From: Acuticoccus sp963704595 | GTDB lineage: Bacteria; Pseudomonadota; Alphaproteobacteria; Rhizobiales; Amorphaceae | Assembly: GCA_963704595.1 (NCBI GenBank) | Contig: OY969922.1 | Coordinates: forward strand, 434,001 to 498,000 | Direction of reading: 5' to 3' | DNA length: 64,000 nucleotides | Shown: positions 29,133 through 38,436 of the stretch, piece by piece | Layout of the letters: each line of letters begins with the position of its first letter | Numbering within the stretch: the stretch's first letter is position 1 | Translations under genes and position numbers: made by a program | The notes under the pieces: generated by a model | Databases searched by the model: none | The model's input: the letters and a program-made list of their open reading frames with translations, nothing else | What the model was told of the DNA's origin: nothing

Positions 29133-29215
29133 GGGACGCCTCCGCGGTCTCTTGAACACGGGGCGGTTCCCAGCAATTCCCGTGCCGTCCCGTCCGGACC
29201 CGGCGAATTTCCGGG

Positions 29216-29232
29216 GCGGCTGCCGTAGCCGC
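29216..29232 (-). terminator. Possible weak hairpin after tctA
   Basis: GCGGCT and AGCCGC form a 6-bp perfect stem with a 5-base loop, 12 bp beyond the tctA stop. There is no T-tract, so it is only a weak candidate boundary between the Tct operon and the NMT1-type ABC operon. Confidence 0.3.
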
Positions 29233-29244
29233 GCCGTCGCCGGA

Positions 29245-30729
29245 TCAGCGTGTCCGTAGCCTTTGGGCTAGGCGAATCAGGGGCGGGACCAGCCATATTG
29301 CGAAGAACACCGCGGCCAGCGTGCCGGCGACCGGGCGGTCGACGAAGGCGGTCACGTCGCCGCCCGCCTTGATCATCGAGTTGGTGAAGCTCTCCTCCAC
29401 CACCTTGCCGAGGACGAGGCCGAGGACCAGCGGCGCGATCGGGAAGCCGTTCTCCTCCATGAACCAGCCGACCAGGCCGAGCGCGAGGATGATCCACAGG
29501 TCGAACACCGCGTTGTTCACCGCAAACGCGCCGACGATCGAGAACATCAGAATCACCGGCAGGAGGATGCGCTGGTTGATCGACAGGACGTTGCGCGCGA
29601 GCCGGATCGCGAGGAGCCCGAACGGGATCAGGAGGAGGTTGGCGAGGATGAACACCACGAAGATCGCCGAGACGATGTCGCCGCTCTGAGTGAAGACGGT
29701 CGGCCCCGGGTTCATCCCCTTGATGAGGAGGACGCCGATGACGATGGCGGTGATGGAATCGCCCGGGATGCCGAACACCAGCGCGGGGACGTAGGCGCCG
29801 CCGAGCGAGGCGTTGTTGGAGGCGCTGGCGTCGACCACGCCCTCGATGTGGCCGGTGCCGAACTTCTCCGGCGTCTTCGAGAACCGGCGGGAGACGGCGT
29901 AGGAGATCCAGCCCGCGATGTCGGCGCCGGCGCCGGGGAGGATGCCGAGGAAGGTGCCGATGGTGCAGCCGCGCAGCGCGCCCCAGCGGTACTGGATGAT
30001 CGCCGAGATGCCGGCGGGGAGGATCGCGCCGCGCACCTCCTCGGGCGGGGGCAGGTCCTCGTGGATGGTCGCCGCCTTGCGGAAGAGTTCGGCGATGGCG
30101 AAGAGGCCGATGAGCGCGGCGATCAGCGACACGCCGCCCATCAGGTCGACGAGGCCGAAGGTATAGCGCGGCATCCCGGTCACCACGTCGAGGCCGACGG
30201 TGGCGAGGAAGAGGCCCACGAAGAGGGCGGTGAGGCCCTTCAGCGGGTCCGCGCTGCTGACGAGCGTCGCCGCCGACAGCCCGATCAGCGCAAGCCAGAA
30301 ATACTCGTAGCTGGAGAAGTTGAGGGCGACGCGGGCAAGCTGCGGCGCGAGGAAGATGAGGACGAGAGCGCCGAACAGCCCGCCGATCGAAGAGGCGATG
30401 AGATTGACGCTGAGGACGGTGGAGAGCTGCCCCTTGCGCCCGAGCTGGTACGCCTCGCTGACGTAGGCCGCCGACGCGGGCGTCCCCGGAATGCGCAGGA
30501 GCGCGCCCGGAATGTCGCCGGCGAAGATCGACATCGCCGAGCAGGTGACGATGGCGCCGATGGCGGGCACCGGGTCCATGTAGAAGGTGAGCGGCACGAG
30601 GAGGGCCGCGGCCATGGTGGCGGTGAGGCCCGGCATCGAGCCGACGAAGAGGCCGAACAGCGCCGAGCCGATGATGATGGCGAACGTCGTCGGCTCGAAC
30701 ACGGCCTGGACCGCCGTGAGGAAGTTCAT
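29245..30729 (-). CDS. tctA: Tripartite tricarboxylate transporter large membrane subunit TctA
   Basis: The 494-aa protein is the usual length for TctA and is almost wholly hydrophobic, with about 11-12 membrane segments. It contains the family signature region GSMPGLTATMAAALLVPL near residue 30. It forms the solute channel together with TctB and takes substrate from TctC. The ATG at 30729 overlaps the TctB stop (ATGA). The longer in-frame upstream extension is Arg-rich and belongs to the antisense frame of tctB, so it was rejected. Typical substrates are citrate, tartrate and other carboxylates. Confidence 0.92.
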   Translation of the reverse strand: MNFLTAVQAVFEPTTFAIIIGSALFGLFVGSMPGLTATMAAALLVPLTFYMDPVPAIGAIVTCSAMSIFAGDIPGALLRIPGTPASAAYVSEAYQLGRKGQLSTVLSVNLIASSIGGLFGALVLIFLAPQLARVALNFSSYEYFWLALIGLSAATLVSSADPLKGLTALFVGLFLATVGLDVVTGMPRYTFGLVDLMGGVSLIAALIGLFAIAELFRKAATIHEDLPPPEEVRGAILPAGISAIIQYRWGALRGCTIGTFLGILPGAGADIAGWISYAVSRRFSKTPEKFGTGHIEGVVDASASNNASLGGAYVPALVFGIPGDSITAIVIGVLLIKGMNPGPTVFTQSGDIVSAIFVVFILANLLLIPFGLLAIRLARNVLSINQRILLPVILMFSIVGAFAVNNAVFDLWIILALGLVGWFMEENGFPIAPLVLGLVLGKVVEESFTNSMIKAGGDVTAFVDRPVAGTLAAVFFAIWLVPPLIRLAQRLRTR

Positions 30730-31202
30730 CGGAGCCACCCCTCGATGATGCCGTAGGGCAGCGGAACGCGCATCAGCACCACGAACACCACATGGAGGAG
30801 CGCGGACAGGATCAGCGCGACGGCGACGCTCCACAGGACGCTGACGCGGAAGGCGAGGAGGAGGCCGAGCATCACGAGGACCGACGTCGCGAGGAAGCCG
30901 AGCTGCGGGCTGAGGAGCCCGTAGGCGAGGATCGCGACCGGCACCGACACCACCGCGAGGATGTTGCCGGGCCGCGCGAGCCATTCGGGCAGGACGCCGA
31001 GCGGGCGGACCTCTCCCCGGCGTACGGCCGCGACCACCAGGCCGAGCCCGCAGGCCGCGAGCACCAGCCCGATCAGCCCCGGATAGAATGCGGGGCTGAT
31101 CGGCGAGGCACCGACCGTCTGGAAGCTCTGCGCGCGGGCAAGGATGCCAACCCCGAGGCCGGCAACCACCAGCCCCGAGCAGAGGTCGCTGACCTTCAGC
31201 AT
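30726..31202 (-). CDS. tctB: Tripartite tricarboxylate transporter small membrane subunit TctB
   Basis: The 158-aa protein has four predicted membrane helices, as expected for TctB. The start lies 3 bp after the TctC stop and the end overlaps the tctA start. The first helix contains GLVVAGLGVGILA and an early cytoplasmic loop reads VRRGEVRPLG. Confidence 0.85.
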   Translation of the reverse strand: MLKVSDLCSGLVVAGLGVGILARAQSFQTVGASPISPAFYPGLIGLVLAACGLGLVVAAVRRGEVRPLGVLPEWLARPGNILAVVSVPVAILAYGLLSPQLGFLATSVLVMLGLLLAFRVSVLWSVAVALILSALLHVVFVVLMRVPLPYGIIEGWLR

Positions 31203-31205
31203 GGA

Positions 31206-32180
31206 TCAGTCCCTGTGGCGGAGGCCGAGGAGACCCATGATCTCGCCGTTCTGCTCGTGCTGCTGGGCGAGGTAGGCGCCGAACTCTTCACCGGCGAGGT
31301 AGGTCACGCCGAAGCCGCGGTCGGCCATGAAGGACTGGAACTCGTCGGAATTCCACGCGGTGTCGACGGCCGAGGCAAGCTTCTCGCGCGCTTCGTCCGG
31401 GATGCCGGCGGGGGCGACGATGCCGCGCCAAGTGCCCCCCGCGAGGTCGACGTCGATGGCCTCTTTCACGGTCGGCACGTCGGGGAACGCGTTGAGGCGC
31501 TCTTCGGACAGGACCGCGAGCGTCTTCACCTGGCCGGCGTCGATCATCGACTTGGCTTCCGGCAGCGAAGACGGGACGATCTCGACACCGCCCGCCGCGA
31601 GCTCCTGGAAGCCGGGCGCCGCGCCCTGGCTCGGCACGACCGTCACCTTGTTGGGGTCGATGCCCTGGTTGTTGAGAAGGCTCGAGAAGGCGAGGTGGTA
31701 GCCTGCGCCCGGGCCCATGCCGGAGAGCTTGTAGGTGCCGGCGGGCTCCGACTTGATCGCCTCGAGCGCGGCGGCAAGGTCGGTCCACTCGCTGTCGGCG
31801 GAGACGTTGAAGGCCGACGCGTCGAGGTTGACGAGGGCGATCGGGGTCACGTCCATTGCCTTGAACTGCGCGGTTCCGGACCAGTAGTAGGTCGAGAGTT
31901 CCGCGCTCGCGAGGCCGATGGTGTAGCCGTCGGGACGGGCGTTGACCATCTCGGTGTGGCCGATGACGCCGGCGCCGCCGGTGCGGTTGACGACGTTGAT
32001 CGGAACGCCGAGCGCCTGCTCCATCTGGTTGGCGATGGCGCGGGCCACGGCATCGGTGCCGCCGCCTGCCGACCACGAGACGATCATCGTGATCGGCCGC
32101 TCGGGATACTCGGCGAATGCCGGGCCGGCGAACATCGCGGCGGCGGCAGCGCCGAGCAGCATCAGTGTCTTGGTCTTCAT
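31206..32180 (-). CDS. tctC: Tripartite tricarboxylate transporter substrate-binding protein TctC (Bug family)
   Basis: The 324-aa periplasmic protein starts at ATG 32180, with GGAGGAG upstream. The signal peptide ends GPAFAEYPERPI, and the ERPI(T)MIV sequence at the start of the mature domain is typical of Bug/TctC proteins. It binds a carboxylate with high affinity and delivers it to TctAB. Its position behind a RraA-like aldolase and a FadR-type regulator suggests a hydroxy- or keto-dicarboxylate. The ligand cannot be read from the sequence. Confidence 0.9.
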   Translation of the reverse strand: MKTKTLMLLGAAAAAMFAGPAFAEYPERPITMIVSWSAGGGTDAVARAIANQMEQALGVPINVVNRTGGAGVIGHTEMVNARPDGYTIGLASAELSTYYWSGTAQFKAMDVTPIALVNLDASAFNVSADSEWTDLAAALEAIKSEPAGTYKLSGMGPGAGYHLAFSSLLNNQGIDPNKVTVVPSQGAAPGFQELAAGGVEIVPSSLPEAKSMIDAGQVKTLAVLSEERLNAFPDVPTVKEAIDVDLAGGTWRGIVAPAGIPDEAREKLASAVDTAWNSDEFQSFMADRGFGVTYLAGEEFGAYLAQQHEQNGEIMGLLGLRHRD

Positions 32181-32205
32181 GGGGGGTCTCCTCCGGGTTC
32201 GTTTG

Positions 32206-32943
32206 TTATGGGCGAAGCGCGAGGCGCTCCGAGACGTCATCCTCGGTGTAGGTGAGGACGGAGATCATCGCGGAGTGCGCGGCGGCGCCGTCGCTGGCCG
32301 CGATCGCGTCAGCCACCCGTTCGTGCGCCGGCAGGTTGCCGGGGAAGACGTCGGGGTTCTGGATGCTGATCTGGAAGAAGGCCGAGAGCATCGCGCTCAG
32401 CGCCGGCGAGAACGCGATCAGGATCGCGTTGCGCGAGGCTTCCAGCACGGCGGTGTGGAAGCCGATGTCGGCGCGGACCGATGCGTCCGGGTCGCCGACC
32501 GCGGCGCGCATGGCAGCGCACGCGCCGAGGACGGCGGCCTTGTCGGCCATGGTGGAATTCTCTGCGGCGAGGCGGGCGGCCTCGGGTTCGATGATCCGGC
32601 GGGCTACGAGGATGTCGCGCACCAGCGCCGGGTCGACGTTCTCCGGGCGCAGGACCCAGTGCAGCACGTCATGGTCGAAGAGGTTCCAGTTGCTGCGCGG
32701 CTGGATCACCGTGCCGTGGCGCGGGCGGGCCGAGACCATGCCCTTGCTGGAGAGCACCTTGATGGCCTCGCGCAGAACGCTGCGGCCGACGGCGAGGCTC
32801 TCCGCGAGATCCGCCTCCACCGGCAGCGGCCGGTCGGGCGGAAACGCGCCGCTCGCGATCTGCTCGCCCAGCGCGGTGACCGCGAACGCGATCTTGCCCT
32901 TGCCGAGGTTGCGCGCGCCGATGGGGCCTGCGTCCGCCTGCAC
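32206..32943 (-). CDS. GntR-family (FadR/FCD subfamily) transcriptional regulator
   Basis: The 245-aa regulator has an N-terminal winged helix-turn-helix, with PVEADLAESLAVGRSVLREA around residues 41-60. The C-terminal FCD ligand domain has metal-binding candidates in the stretches Asp-Ile-Gly-Phe-His and His-Glu-Arg-Val. It starts with GTG three bases after the rraA stop and sits 25 bp before tctC, inside the operon it probably controls. FadR-group regulators of this kind respond to carboxylic acid intermediates such as galactonate or glycolate. Confidence 0.9.
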   Translation of the reverse strand: MQADAGPIGARNLGKGKIAFAVTALGEQIASGAFPPDRPLPVEADLAESLAVGRSVLREAIKVLSSKGMVSARPRHGTVIQPRSNWNLFDHDVLHWVLRPENVDPALVRDILVARRIIEPEAARLAAENSTMADKAAVLGACAAMRAAVGDPDASVRADIGFHTAVLEASRNAILIAFSPALSAMLSAFFQISIQNPDVFPGNLPAHERVADAIAASDGAAAHSAMISVLTYTEDDVSERLALRP

Positions 32944-32946
32944 GGC

Positions 32947-33594
32947 TCAGAACTTGCCGTACTTGAGGTAGGCCTGCTGCGGGTCCTCGCCCTCGAGGAT
33001 CGCGGCGCGGACCGAGTTCTCGGTGGTCACGGCCTTTTCGGCGGCGGAAATGATAGCCTCGGCGTCTTCCTTCGGGATGACGATCGTGCCGTCCTGGTCG
33101 CCGAGGATGTAGTCGCCGGCGCGGATCACGACGTTGCCGATGGTGACCGGCTCGTCGAACGCCTCCGGCACCCAGTTGCCGACGATGTCGATCGGCGTCG
33201 TGTAGCGGCAGAAGACGGGGAAGCCGATGGTCTTGATGAAGTCGACGTCGCGGGTGCCGCCGTCGACCAGATAGCCGAGGACGCCGCGATACTTCAACGT
33301 TTCGGCCGAGAGTTCGCCCATCAGCGCGCGGACCGAATCCTGCGGCTGGCAGACGACGACGTGGCCGGGCGCCGCCTTGCCGAGGAAGCCCGTCCACTCG
33401 AGGAGCGTGGTGTGGGCGTCGACCGTCGAGTCGGGGCGGCCGCGCATGGTGAAGGCAGGGCCGGCGAGCTTGGTCGCAGGATCGAGCGGGCGGATGTCGT
33501 GCGGCAGGACGGCGGCGGCGAAGCCCATGTCGCGCATCACGTCGTAGACGACGCCTGTGTAGAGGCGTCCGAGACGCTCGGTCAGATCGGCCAT
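32947..33594 (-). CDS. RraA-like / 4-hydroxy-4-methyl-2-oxoglutarate aldolase family protein
   Basis: The 215-aa protein has the class II HMG aldolase/RraA fold, with GPAFTMRGRPDST near residue 45, the VDGGTRDVDFI motif near residue 119 and DYILGDQDGTIVIP near residue 165. In HMG/CHA aldolases the G-G-x-R-D region supplies the Arg and Asp for metal and substrate. Such enzymes cleave 4-hydroxy-2-oxo acids to pyruvate. The ATG at 33594 has GGGGA upstream. It is the first gene of the rraA-regulator-tctCBA operon, so an aldolase acting on the imported carboxylate is more likely than an RNase E regulator. Confidence 0.87.
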   Translation of the reverse strand: MADLTERLGRLYTGVVYDVMRDMGFAAAVLPHDIRPLDPATKLAGPAFTMRGRPDSTVDAHTTLLEWTGFLGKAAPGHVVVCQPQDSVRALMGELSAETLKYRGVLGYLVDGGTRDVDFIKTIGFPVFCRYTTPIDIVGNWVPEAFDEPVTIGNVVIRAGDYILGDQDGTIVIPKEDAEAIISAAEKAVTTENSVRAAILEGEDPQQAYLKYGKF

Positions 33595-33741
33595 CGTTTC
33601 CCCGCGGATCGTCCTGTTTGTGATTGCGCCGGAGACTGTCACAGGGCAAAACTCGATGCAAGCATTCATCTGAGGATCGATTACTCAGGGATGAGGAATG
33701 CGTCTGATAAGTTCGATGAACCGACATCGACGGGAGGAACC
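33595..33741. promoter_or_regulatory. Divergent promoter region between rraA-like gene and DHDPS-family gene
   Basis: This 147-bp gap should carry both promoters and the operator of the FadR-type regulator. A short inverted repeat CTGAG-N9-CTCAG lies at 33670-33688, with ATCGAT inside. It is only 5 bp per arm, so operator status is tentative. A ribosome site GGGAGGAA precedes the plus-strand gene. Confidence 0.4.
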
Positions 33742-34671
33742 ATGGGCGGGACGAACCAGCGGCCGGGCGGCATCTACCCGATGCTCTACGCATTCTGGCG
33801 CGCCGACGGCTCGATCGACGAGGCAGCGATGGCCCGTCAGGTGGAGCACGTGGTGGACGCGGGGTCGGATGGTGTCGCCATCCTCGGCCTCGTCACCGAG
33901 TCCCATCGGCTCGATGCGCGCGAACGGCTCGGCATCGCGGCGCTGACGGCGCGGCTCCTCGCCGGGCGGCTGCCGCTCTCCATCACCGTGACCGGCGAGA
34001 CAGCGGACGAGCAGCGCGCGTTCGGCGAGGCGGCCTGCGAGGCGGGAGCGGACTGGCTCGTCTTCCAGCCGCCGCTCCGCCGCAAGGTCGACGAGGCGGC
34101 GATGATCGACTTCTTCGCCGGGATCGCCGACGGGTTCGACTGCCCGCTCGGCATCCAGAACAACCCCGAACACCTCATCAACGCGTTCGACGCGGGTGGC
34201 CTCCTGCGGCTCCACCGCACCGTGCCGGCGATCACGGTGGTGAAGGCGGAGGGGCCTGTGGTCGGCGCCGAACCGCTGATCGCCGCCACCGCGGAGACGC
34301 TCGCGAGCTTCGGCGGCCACGGCGGCATCGAGCAGACCCGCCTTCTGCGGGCGGGCGCGGCGGGGCTCATCCCGGCGCCGGACTGTCTGCCGCTGCAGGT
34401 GCGGATCCAGCGGCTCTGGGAGGAGGGAGCGCCCGAGGCGCGCGCCGAGGCGGAGGCGATCGAGGCAGCGCTCCTGCCGCTCATCGTCTTCATGAACCGC
34501 TCGATCGACGTGCTCCTCACCTACGGTCGGCAGTTCATGGCGCGCCGGCTCGGCCTCGCCGAAACGCACGAGCGCTTCGGCGCGGGCGCCACCCCCTTCG
34601 GCCTTGCCGAGACGGACCGCCTCTATCGCGCGCTCACCGAAACCGAAGCGCGTTTCCTCGGCCCCCGCTGA
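33742..34671 (+). CDS. Dihydrodipicolinate synthase / N-acetylneuraminate lyase family protein
   Basis: The 309-aa TIM-barrel lyase has the Schiff-base lysine candidate in ITVVKAEGP (about residue 168) and a substrate loop with GLVTESHRLD, where DapA has GTTGE. The usual Tyr of the catalytic relay is not obvious: the expected strand reads CPLGIQNNPEHL. Members act on 2-keto acids by aldol chemistry or dehydration. The ATG at 33742 was chosen for GGGAGGAA upstream; ATG 33691 is a longer in-frame alternative. Divergence from rraA-tctCBA suggests both belong to one sugar-acid or hydroxy-acid catabolic route. Confidence 0.87.
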   Translation: MGGTNQRPGGIYPMLYAFWRADGSIDEAAMARQVEHVVDAGSDGVAILGLVTESHRLDARERLGIAALTARLLAGRLPLSITVTGETADEQRAFGEAACEAGADWLVFQPPLRRKVDEAAMIDFFAGIADGFDCPLGIQNNPEHLINAFDAGGLLRLHRTVPAITVVKAEGPVVGAEPLIAATAETLASFGGHGGIEQTRLLRAGAAGLIPAPDCLPLQVRIQRLWEEGAPEARAEAEAIEAALLPLIVFMNRSIDVLLTYGRQFMARRLGLAETHERFGAGATPFGLAETDRLYRALTETEARFLGPR

Positions 34672-34673
34672 CC

Positions 34674-34688
34674 CCGCGCCTCGCGCGG
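34674..34688 (+). terminator. Possible short hairpin after DHDPS-family gene
   Basis: CCGCGC-CTC-GCGCGG forms a 6-bp GC stem two bases after the stop, with no T-tract. The rest of the 139-bp gap to the next gene shows only a ribosome site. Confidence 0.3.
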
Positions 34689-34810
34689 ACGATGGCCCGA
34701 AAATCGCGCACCGGTCTGACTTATCTCGGAGCGAAACCAGCGCGGAATACGTTTAGGCCGGGGAACCGCGACGATTGTGCCGCGGTTTCCGGGAGTGGAG
34801 GCCCGTGACG

Positions 34811-35989
34811 ATGACCGGCGAGAAGCGCGAACAGCCAGCGGACGTGCAGAGGCGGCCCAAGCCAAGCTGGGCGGCGATCGGCATATTCCTCATCCTGGCG
34901 TTCGCTGCGGTGACGCTGGCGCGCAACTTCCTCATGCCGGTCACGCTGGCGCTGCTTCTGTTCCTCGTCTTCGCGCCGCTGTGCCGGTGGCTCGCGCACC
35001 TGCGCATTCCGCAGTCGGTCAGCGCGGCGTTCGTGGCGCTGGGCCTCTTTGCGCTTCTTCTGGTGATGACCGCGTCCGTTGCGGCGCCGCTGTCGCAGGT
35101 GATCGACGATGCGCCGCGCATCTTCAGTCAGATCACCACCAAGGTCGCCAGCGTGCGCGGCTCACTCTCCGAATTTCAGTCGGCGATCGACCAGATCAAC
35201 AAGATCGCCAGCGGCGGCGGTGAAGAGGTCAACGCGGATCTCAGGGTGGTCGCCGCCGAAGCCGGCAACGACGACAAGATCCTGACCGCGATCGCGACCA
35301 CGACGCCGACGATCTTCGCGCAGTTCGTGTTCACGCTGATCCTCCTGTTCTTTGCGCTCTCCTCGCGCGAGCTCCTCTACTCGCGGACGGTGGAGAGCTT
35401 CGGCAAGTTCAGGGACAAGCGGCGCGCGCTGGAGGCGATCCACGCCATCGAGCGCAGCCTCGGCCAGTATCTCGGCGCCATCACGCTGATCAACGCGGGC
35501 CTCGGCGTCGCCGTCGGTCTCGCGATGTGGGCGTGGGGGATGCCAGAACCCGCGCTGTTCGGGCTCGCGGCGTTCGCGTTCAACTACGTCCCCTATGTCG
35601 GTGCGATCGCGGGCGTCATGCTGTCGACCATCGTCGCGCTGGTGTCGATGAACGGTGTCGTCGACCCCGTGCTGGTCGGTCTCACCTATCTCGCCCTCAC
35701 GTCGGCCGAGGGGCAGCTCATCACGCCCTACTTCGTCTCGCAGCGGCTGCAGCTGAACACGGCCGTGGTGTTCGTCGCGGTCGCGCTGTTCGCGTGGCTC
35801 TGGTCGATCGTCGGCATGATCGTCGCGGTGCCGCTCCTCGTCGTCCTCAACGTGGTCTGCTGCCACGTCGACGGCCTCAAGGGGATGGGCGCCTTCCTGT
35901 CCGGCGGCGAAGCGGACGAGCGCCCGATGCGCACCATCCCGGAAGCCCGGGAAGAACTCCCCGAGACGCAGCGCGCCAACCACGCCTGA
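34811..35989 (+). CDS. AI-2E family transporter (PerM/TqsA-like membrane protein)
   Basis: The 392-aa membrane protein has paired N-terminal helices (residues about 20-75), a soluble loop (about 95-155) and four to five C-terminal helices. The family-typical stretch FAFNYVPYVGAIAG is near residue 256 and SAEGQLITPYF near 298. The family was named for autoinducer-2 export; many members are sodium/proton antiporters or have unknown substrates. ATG 34811 is preceded by GGAG at a suitable distance; a GTG two codons earlier is an alternative. It stands alone between unrelated operons. Confidence 0.85.
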   Translation: MTGEKREQPADVQRRPKPSWAAIGIFLILAFAAVTLARNFLMPVTLALLLFLVFAPLCRWLAHLRIPQSVSAAFVALGLFALLLVMTASVAAPLSQVIDDAPRIFSQITTKVASVRGSLSEFQSAIDQINKIASGGGEEVNADLRVVAAEAGNDDKILTAIATTTPTIFAQFVFTLILLFFALSSRELLYSRTVESFGKFRDKRRALEAIHAIERSLGQYLGAITLINAGLGVAVGLAMWAWGMPEPALFGLAAFAFNYVPYVGAIAGVMLSTIVALVSMNGVVDPVLVGLTYLALTSAEGQLITPYFVSQRLQLNTAVVFVAVALFAWLWSIVGMIVAVPLLVVLNVVCCHVDGLKGMGAFLSGGEADERPMRTIPEAREELPETQRANHA

Positions 35990-36011
35990 CTGCGGAACGT
36001 AGCGCCGCCGT

Positions 36012-38338
36012 TCAGGCGACGATGCGCACCGGGGCGCCCTTGTAGGCCGGCGTCTGCGACAGGTCCTCGTGGTGCGACAGCGGCACGAGCGGGTTGAGCT
36101 CCGGGTAGTAGCCGGCGACGCAGCCATCGGGCAGGTCGAACGCGGTGACCGTCAGGCCCGCCACTTCGCGGGTTTCGCCGTCGTCGATGTCGCTCACCAG
36201 CGTGACGGTCTGGCCTTCGGCGAGGCCGAGGCGCGCGATCTCGTCGCGGTTGAGGAGGACCACCTCGCGCGAGCCCTCCAGCCCGCGCAGCCGGTCGGAG
36301 AAGCCGTAGATCGTGGTGTTGAACTGGTCGTTGGAGCGGAGGGTGACGAGCGTCATCCGCGCGCCGGTTCCGTCCGTCTGCGCGTTGTCGCCGAGGGCGG
36401 AGAGGGTGTCGGGCGCGGTGAAGATCGCCTTGCCCGGCTCGGTGTTCCACACCCGCTCGCGCGCGGCATTGCCGCGATAGAAGCCGCCGGGCTGGAACAG
36501 GCGTTCGTTGTAGTCATGGAATTCGTCGGGGTAGGTCTCGGCGATGAGATCGCGGACGAGGTCGTAGTTGGCGGTCCAGCCGTCCCAGTCGAGCTTGGGG
36601 TTGGGCGGCGAGCGTCGCCTTCGCCATGCCCGGCGACGATGGCAAGTTCCGACTTCAGCGCTTCGCTCGGCGCCTCGGCCTTGCCGATCGAGCCGTAGAT
36701 GTGGCTGAGCGAATCCTCCATCGAGACCGCCTGCGGGCCGGATGCCTGGATGTCCTCGTCGGTCCGGCCGAGGCAGGGCAGGAGGTACGTCACCTCCCCC
36801 GGCACGATGTGCGAGCGGTTGAGCTTGGTGGCGATGTTGACCGAAAGCCGCAGGCCCGGCCACGCCTTCTCCAGCCGCTCGCGGTCCGGCAGCGCGCGCA
36901 CGAGGTTGCCGCCGAGGCAGATCATCGCCTTCACCCGCCCGTCGAGAAGCGCCTGCGAGGCGTGCACGGCGTTCATCCCGTCCTCGCGCGGCACCTTGAT
37001 GCCGAACATCTCCTCCAGCTTGTCCGCCGGCACCAGTTCCACCTTCTCGGCGATGCCGACGGTGCGCTGGCCCTGCACGTTGGAGTGCCCGCGCACCGGG
37101 GAGATGCCGGCGCCCGGCCGGCCGATGTTGCCGCGCATCAGGAGGAGGTTGGTCAGCATCGCAAGGTTCTGGAAGCCGTGGACGTGCTGCGTCAGCCCCA
37201 TGCCGTAGATGCCGATGACCTTGCTGGCGCCGAGGTAGATGTCGGCGGCGCGCTTCAGCATCTCGCGGGTGAGGCCGGCGTTGCGCTCGATGTCCGCCCA
37301 GTCGAGCGCGCGGATGGCGGCGGCTGCTTCCTCGAAGCCCGTGGTGTGCTCGGCGATGAAGCCATGATCGAGCACGGTGCCGGGGGCGGCGTCCTCCGCC
37401 TCCAGCACGAACTTGATGAGGCCCGCGATCGCCGCGATGTCGCCCCCGGGGCGGACCTGGAGATATTCGGTCGAGATCTGCGTCGGCTTGCCGACCGTCA
37501 TCTGCACGATGTTCTGCGGGTCGACGAACTCGATCAGGCCGCGCTCGCGCACGGGATTGAACGTCACGATCCTGCAGCCGCGCTCCACCGCCGCCTTCAG
37601 CGGATGGAGGAAGCGCGGGCTGTTGGTGCCGGTGTTCTGGCCGAAGAAGAAGATCGCGTCGCATTCCTCGAAGTCTTCGAGGACGCAGGTGCCGACCGAG
37701 ACGCCGATCACCTTCTTGAGGCCGACCGACGTCGTCTCGTGGCACATGTTGGAGGACTGCGGCAGGTTGTTGTGCCCGTGCGCGCGGGCGAACAGCGCGT
37801 AGAGGTAGGACGCCTCGAGCCCCGCGTGGCCGGACGCGTAGAACACCGAGCTTTTCGGCGGCAGGGCGTTCAGCTCGCGGCCGATCTCGGCGAACGCCTC
37901 CTCCCACGAGACGGAGACGTAGCGGTCGGAGGCATGATCGAACCGCATCGGGTGTGTGAGGCGGCCGGCCTGCTCGAGGTCGTGGTCGTGCCAGGTGCGC
38001 AGCGCAGTCGCGGTGTGCTCGGCGAAAAAGTCGGGGTCGGCGCGCTTCGGCGTCAGCTCCCACAGGGTCGCCTTGGCGCCGTTCTCGCAGAACTCGAACG
38101 GGTGCGGCTTGGCGGGCTTGGCCCACGCGCAGGACGAGCACATCACCCCGCCGGGCTTGTTGAGGCGGGCGAGTGTCGCGATGGCGCTCGGCGAATTGCG
38201 CTCCTCGCCGAAGATCCGGGCGACGCCCTGGAGCGAGCCCCAGCCGCCGGAGGCGCGGCCGTACTCGGGCGTGCCGGGGTCGTGCGCGAGCGGGCGATGG
38301 GTGGGGCCGGGTTCCTGCCGGTCGACTTCGTCGGTCAT
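36012..38338 (-). CDS. FdhF/YdeP-family molybdopterin oxidoreductase with two apparent frameshifts
   Basis: The gene would encode about 774 aa, close to YdeP length. The N-terminal Cys-rich site (MCSSCAW and a later CENGAK) fits an iron-sulfur cluster. Molybdopterin-binding segments include FGQNTGTNSPRF, FNPVRERGL and MRGNIGRPGAG, and the C-terminal domain ends VPLSHHEDLSQTPAYKGAP. The start at 38338 has GGAGG upstream. Near 36600-36631 the frame changes twice by +1. Deleting one base from a G3 run and one from a C3/C4 run restores IVAGMAKATLAANPKLDW. No in-frame TGA suggests selenocysteine. The substrate is unknown, since YdeP relatives are linked to acid resistance and not proven formate dehydrogenases. 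fdhD is divergent next door. Confidence 0.87.
36597..36605 (-). other. Frame break 5: second of two in the FdhF-like gene
   Basis: On the minus strand a C3 run (36603-36605) is followed by AA and a C4 run (36597-36600). Dropping one C from either run joins the MAKATLAA frame to NPKLDW or QPKLDW. Confidence 0.62.
36629..36631 (-). other. Frame break 4: first of two in the FdhF-like gene (G3 run)
   Basis: On the minus strand GCCGGGCATGG reads GHGEG in the upstream frame. Reading GG instead of GGG gives AGMAKAT, which suits this family better. Confidence 0.65.
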
Positions 38339-38436
38339 GATAGCGCAGCCTCCACTTGTCGCACGGCGGGACCCTAGGCGGCGCGAACGCCCTGACCATA
38401 TCCTAGGGCAACCCGTCCATTCACAGCGAGCGACCC

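Noticed and set aside
29133..29244. TPP riboswitch in front of the NMT1-type binding protein
   Set aside because: The 112-bp leader shows neither a CTGAGA element nor the other conserved thi-box parts.
31942..33741. 600-codon N-terminal extension of the DHDPS-family gene
   Set aside because: It runs antisense through the regulator and aldolase genes; a strong ribosome site GGGAGGAA precedes the ATG at 33742.
36590..36640. Selenocysteine or programmed frameshift in the FdhF-like gene
   Set aside because: No in-frame TGA or slippery heptamer is present at the break; two single-base corrections restore family-like sequence.
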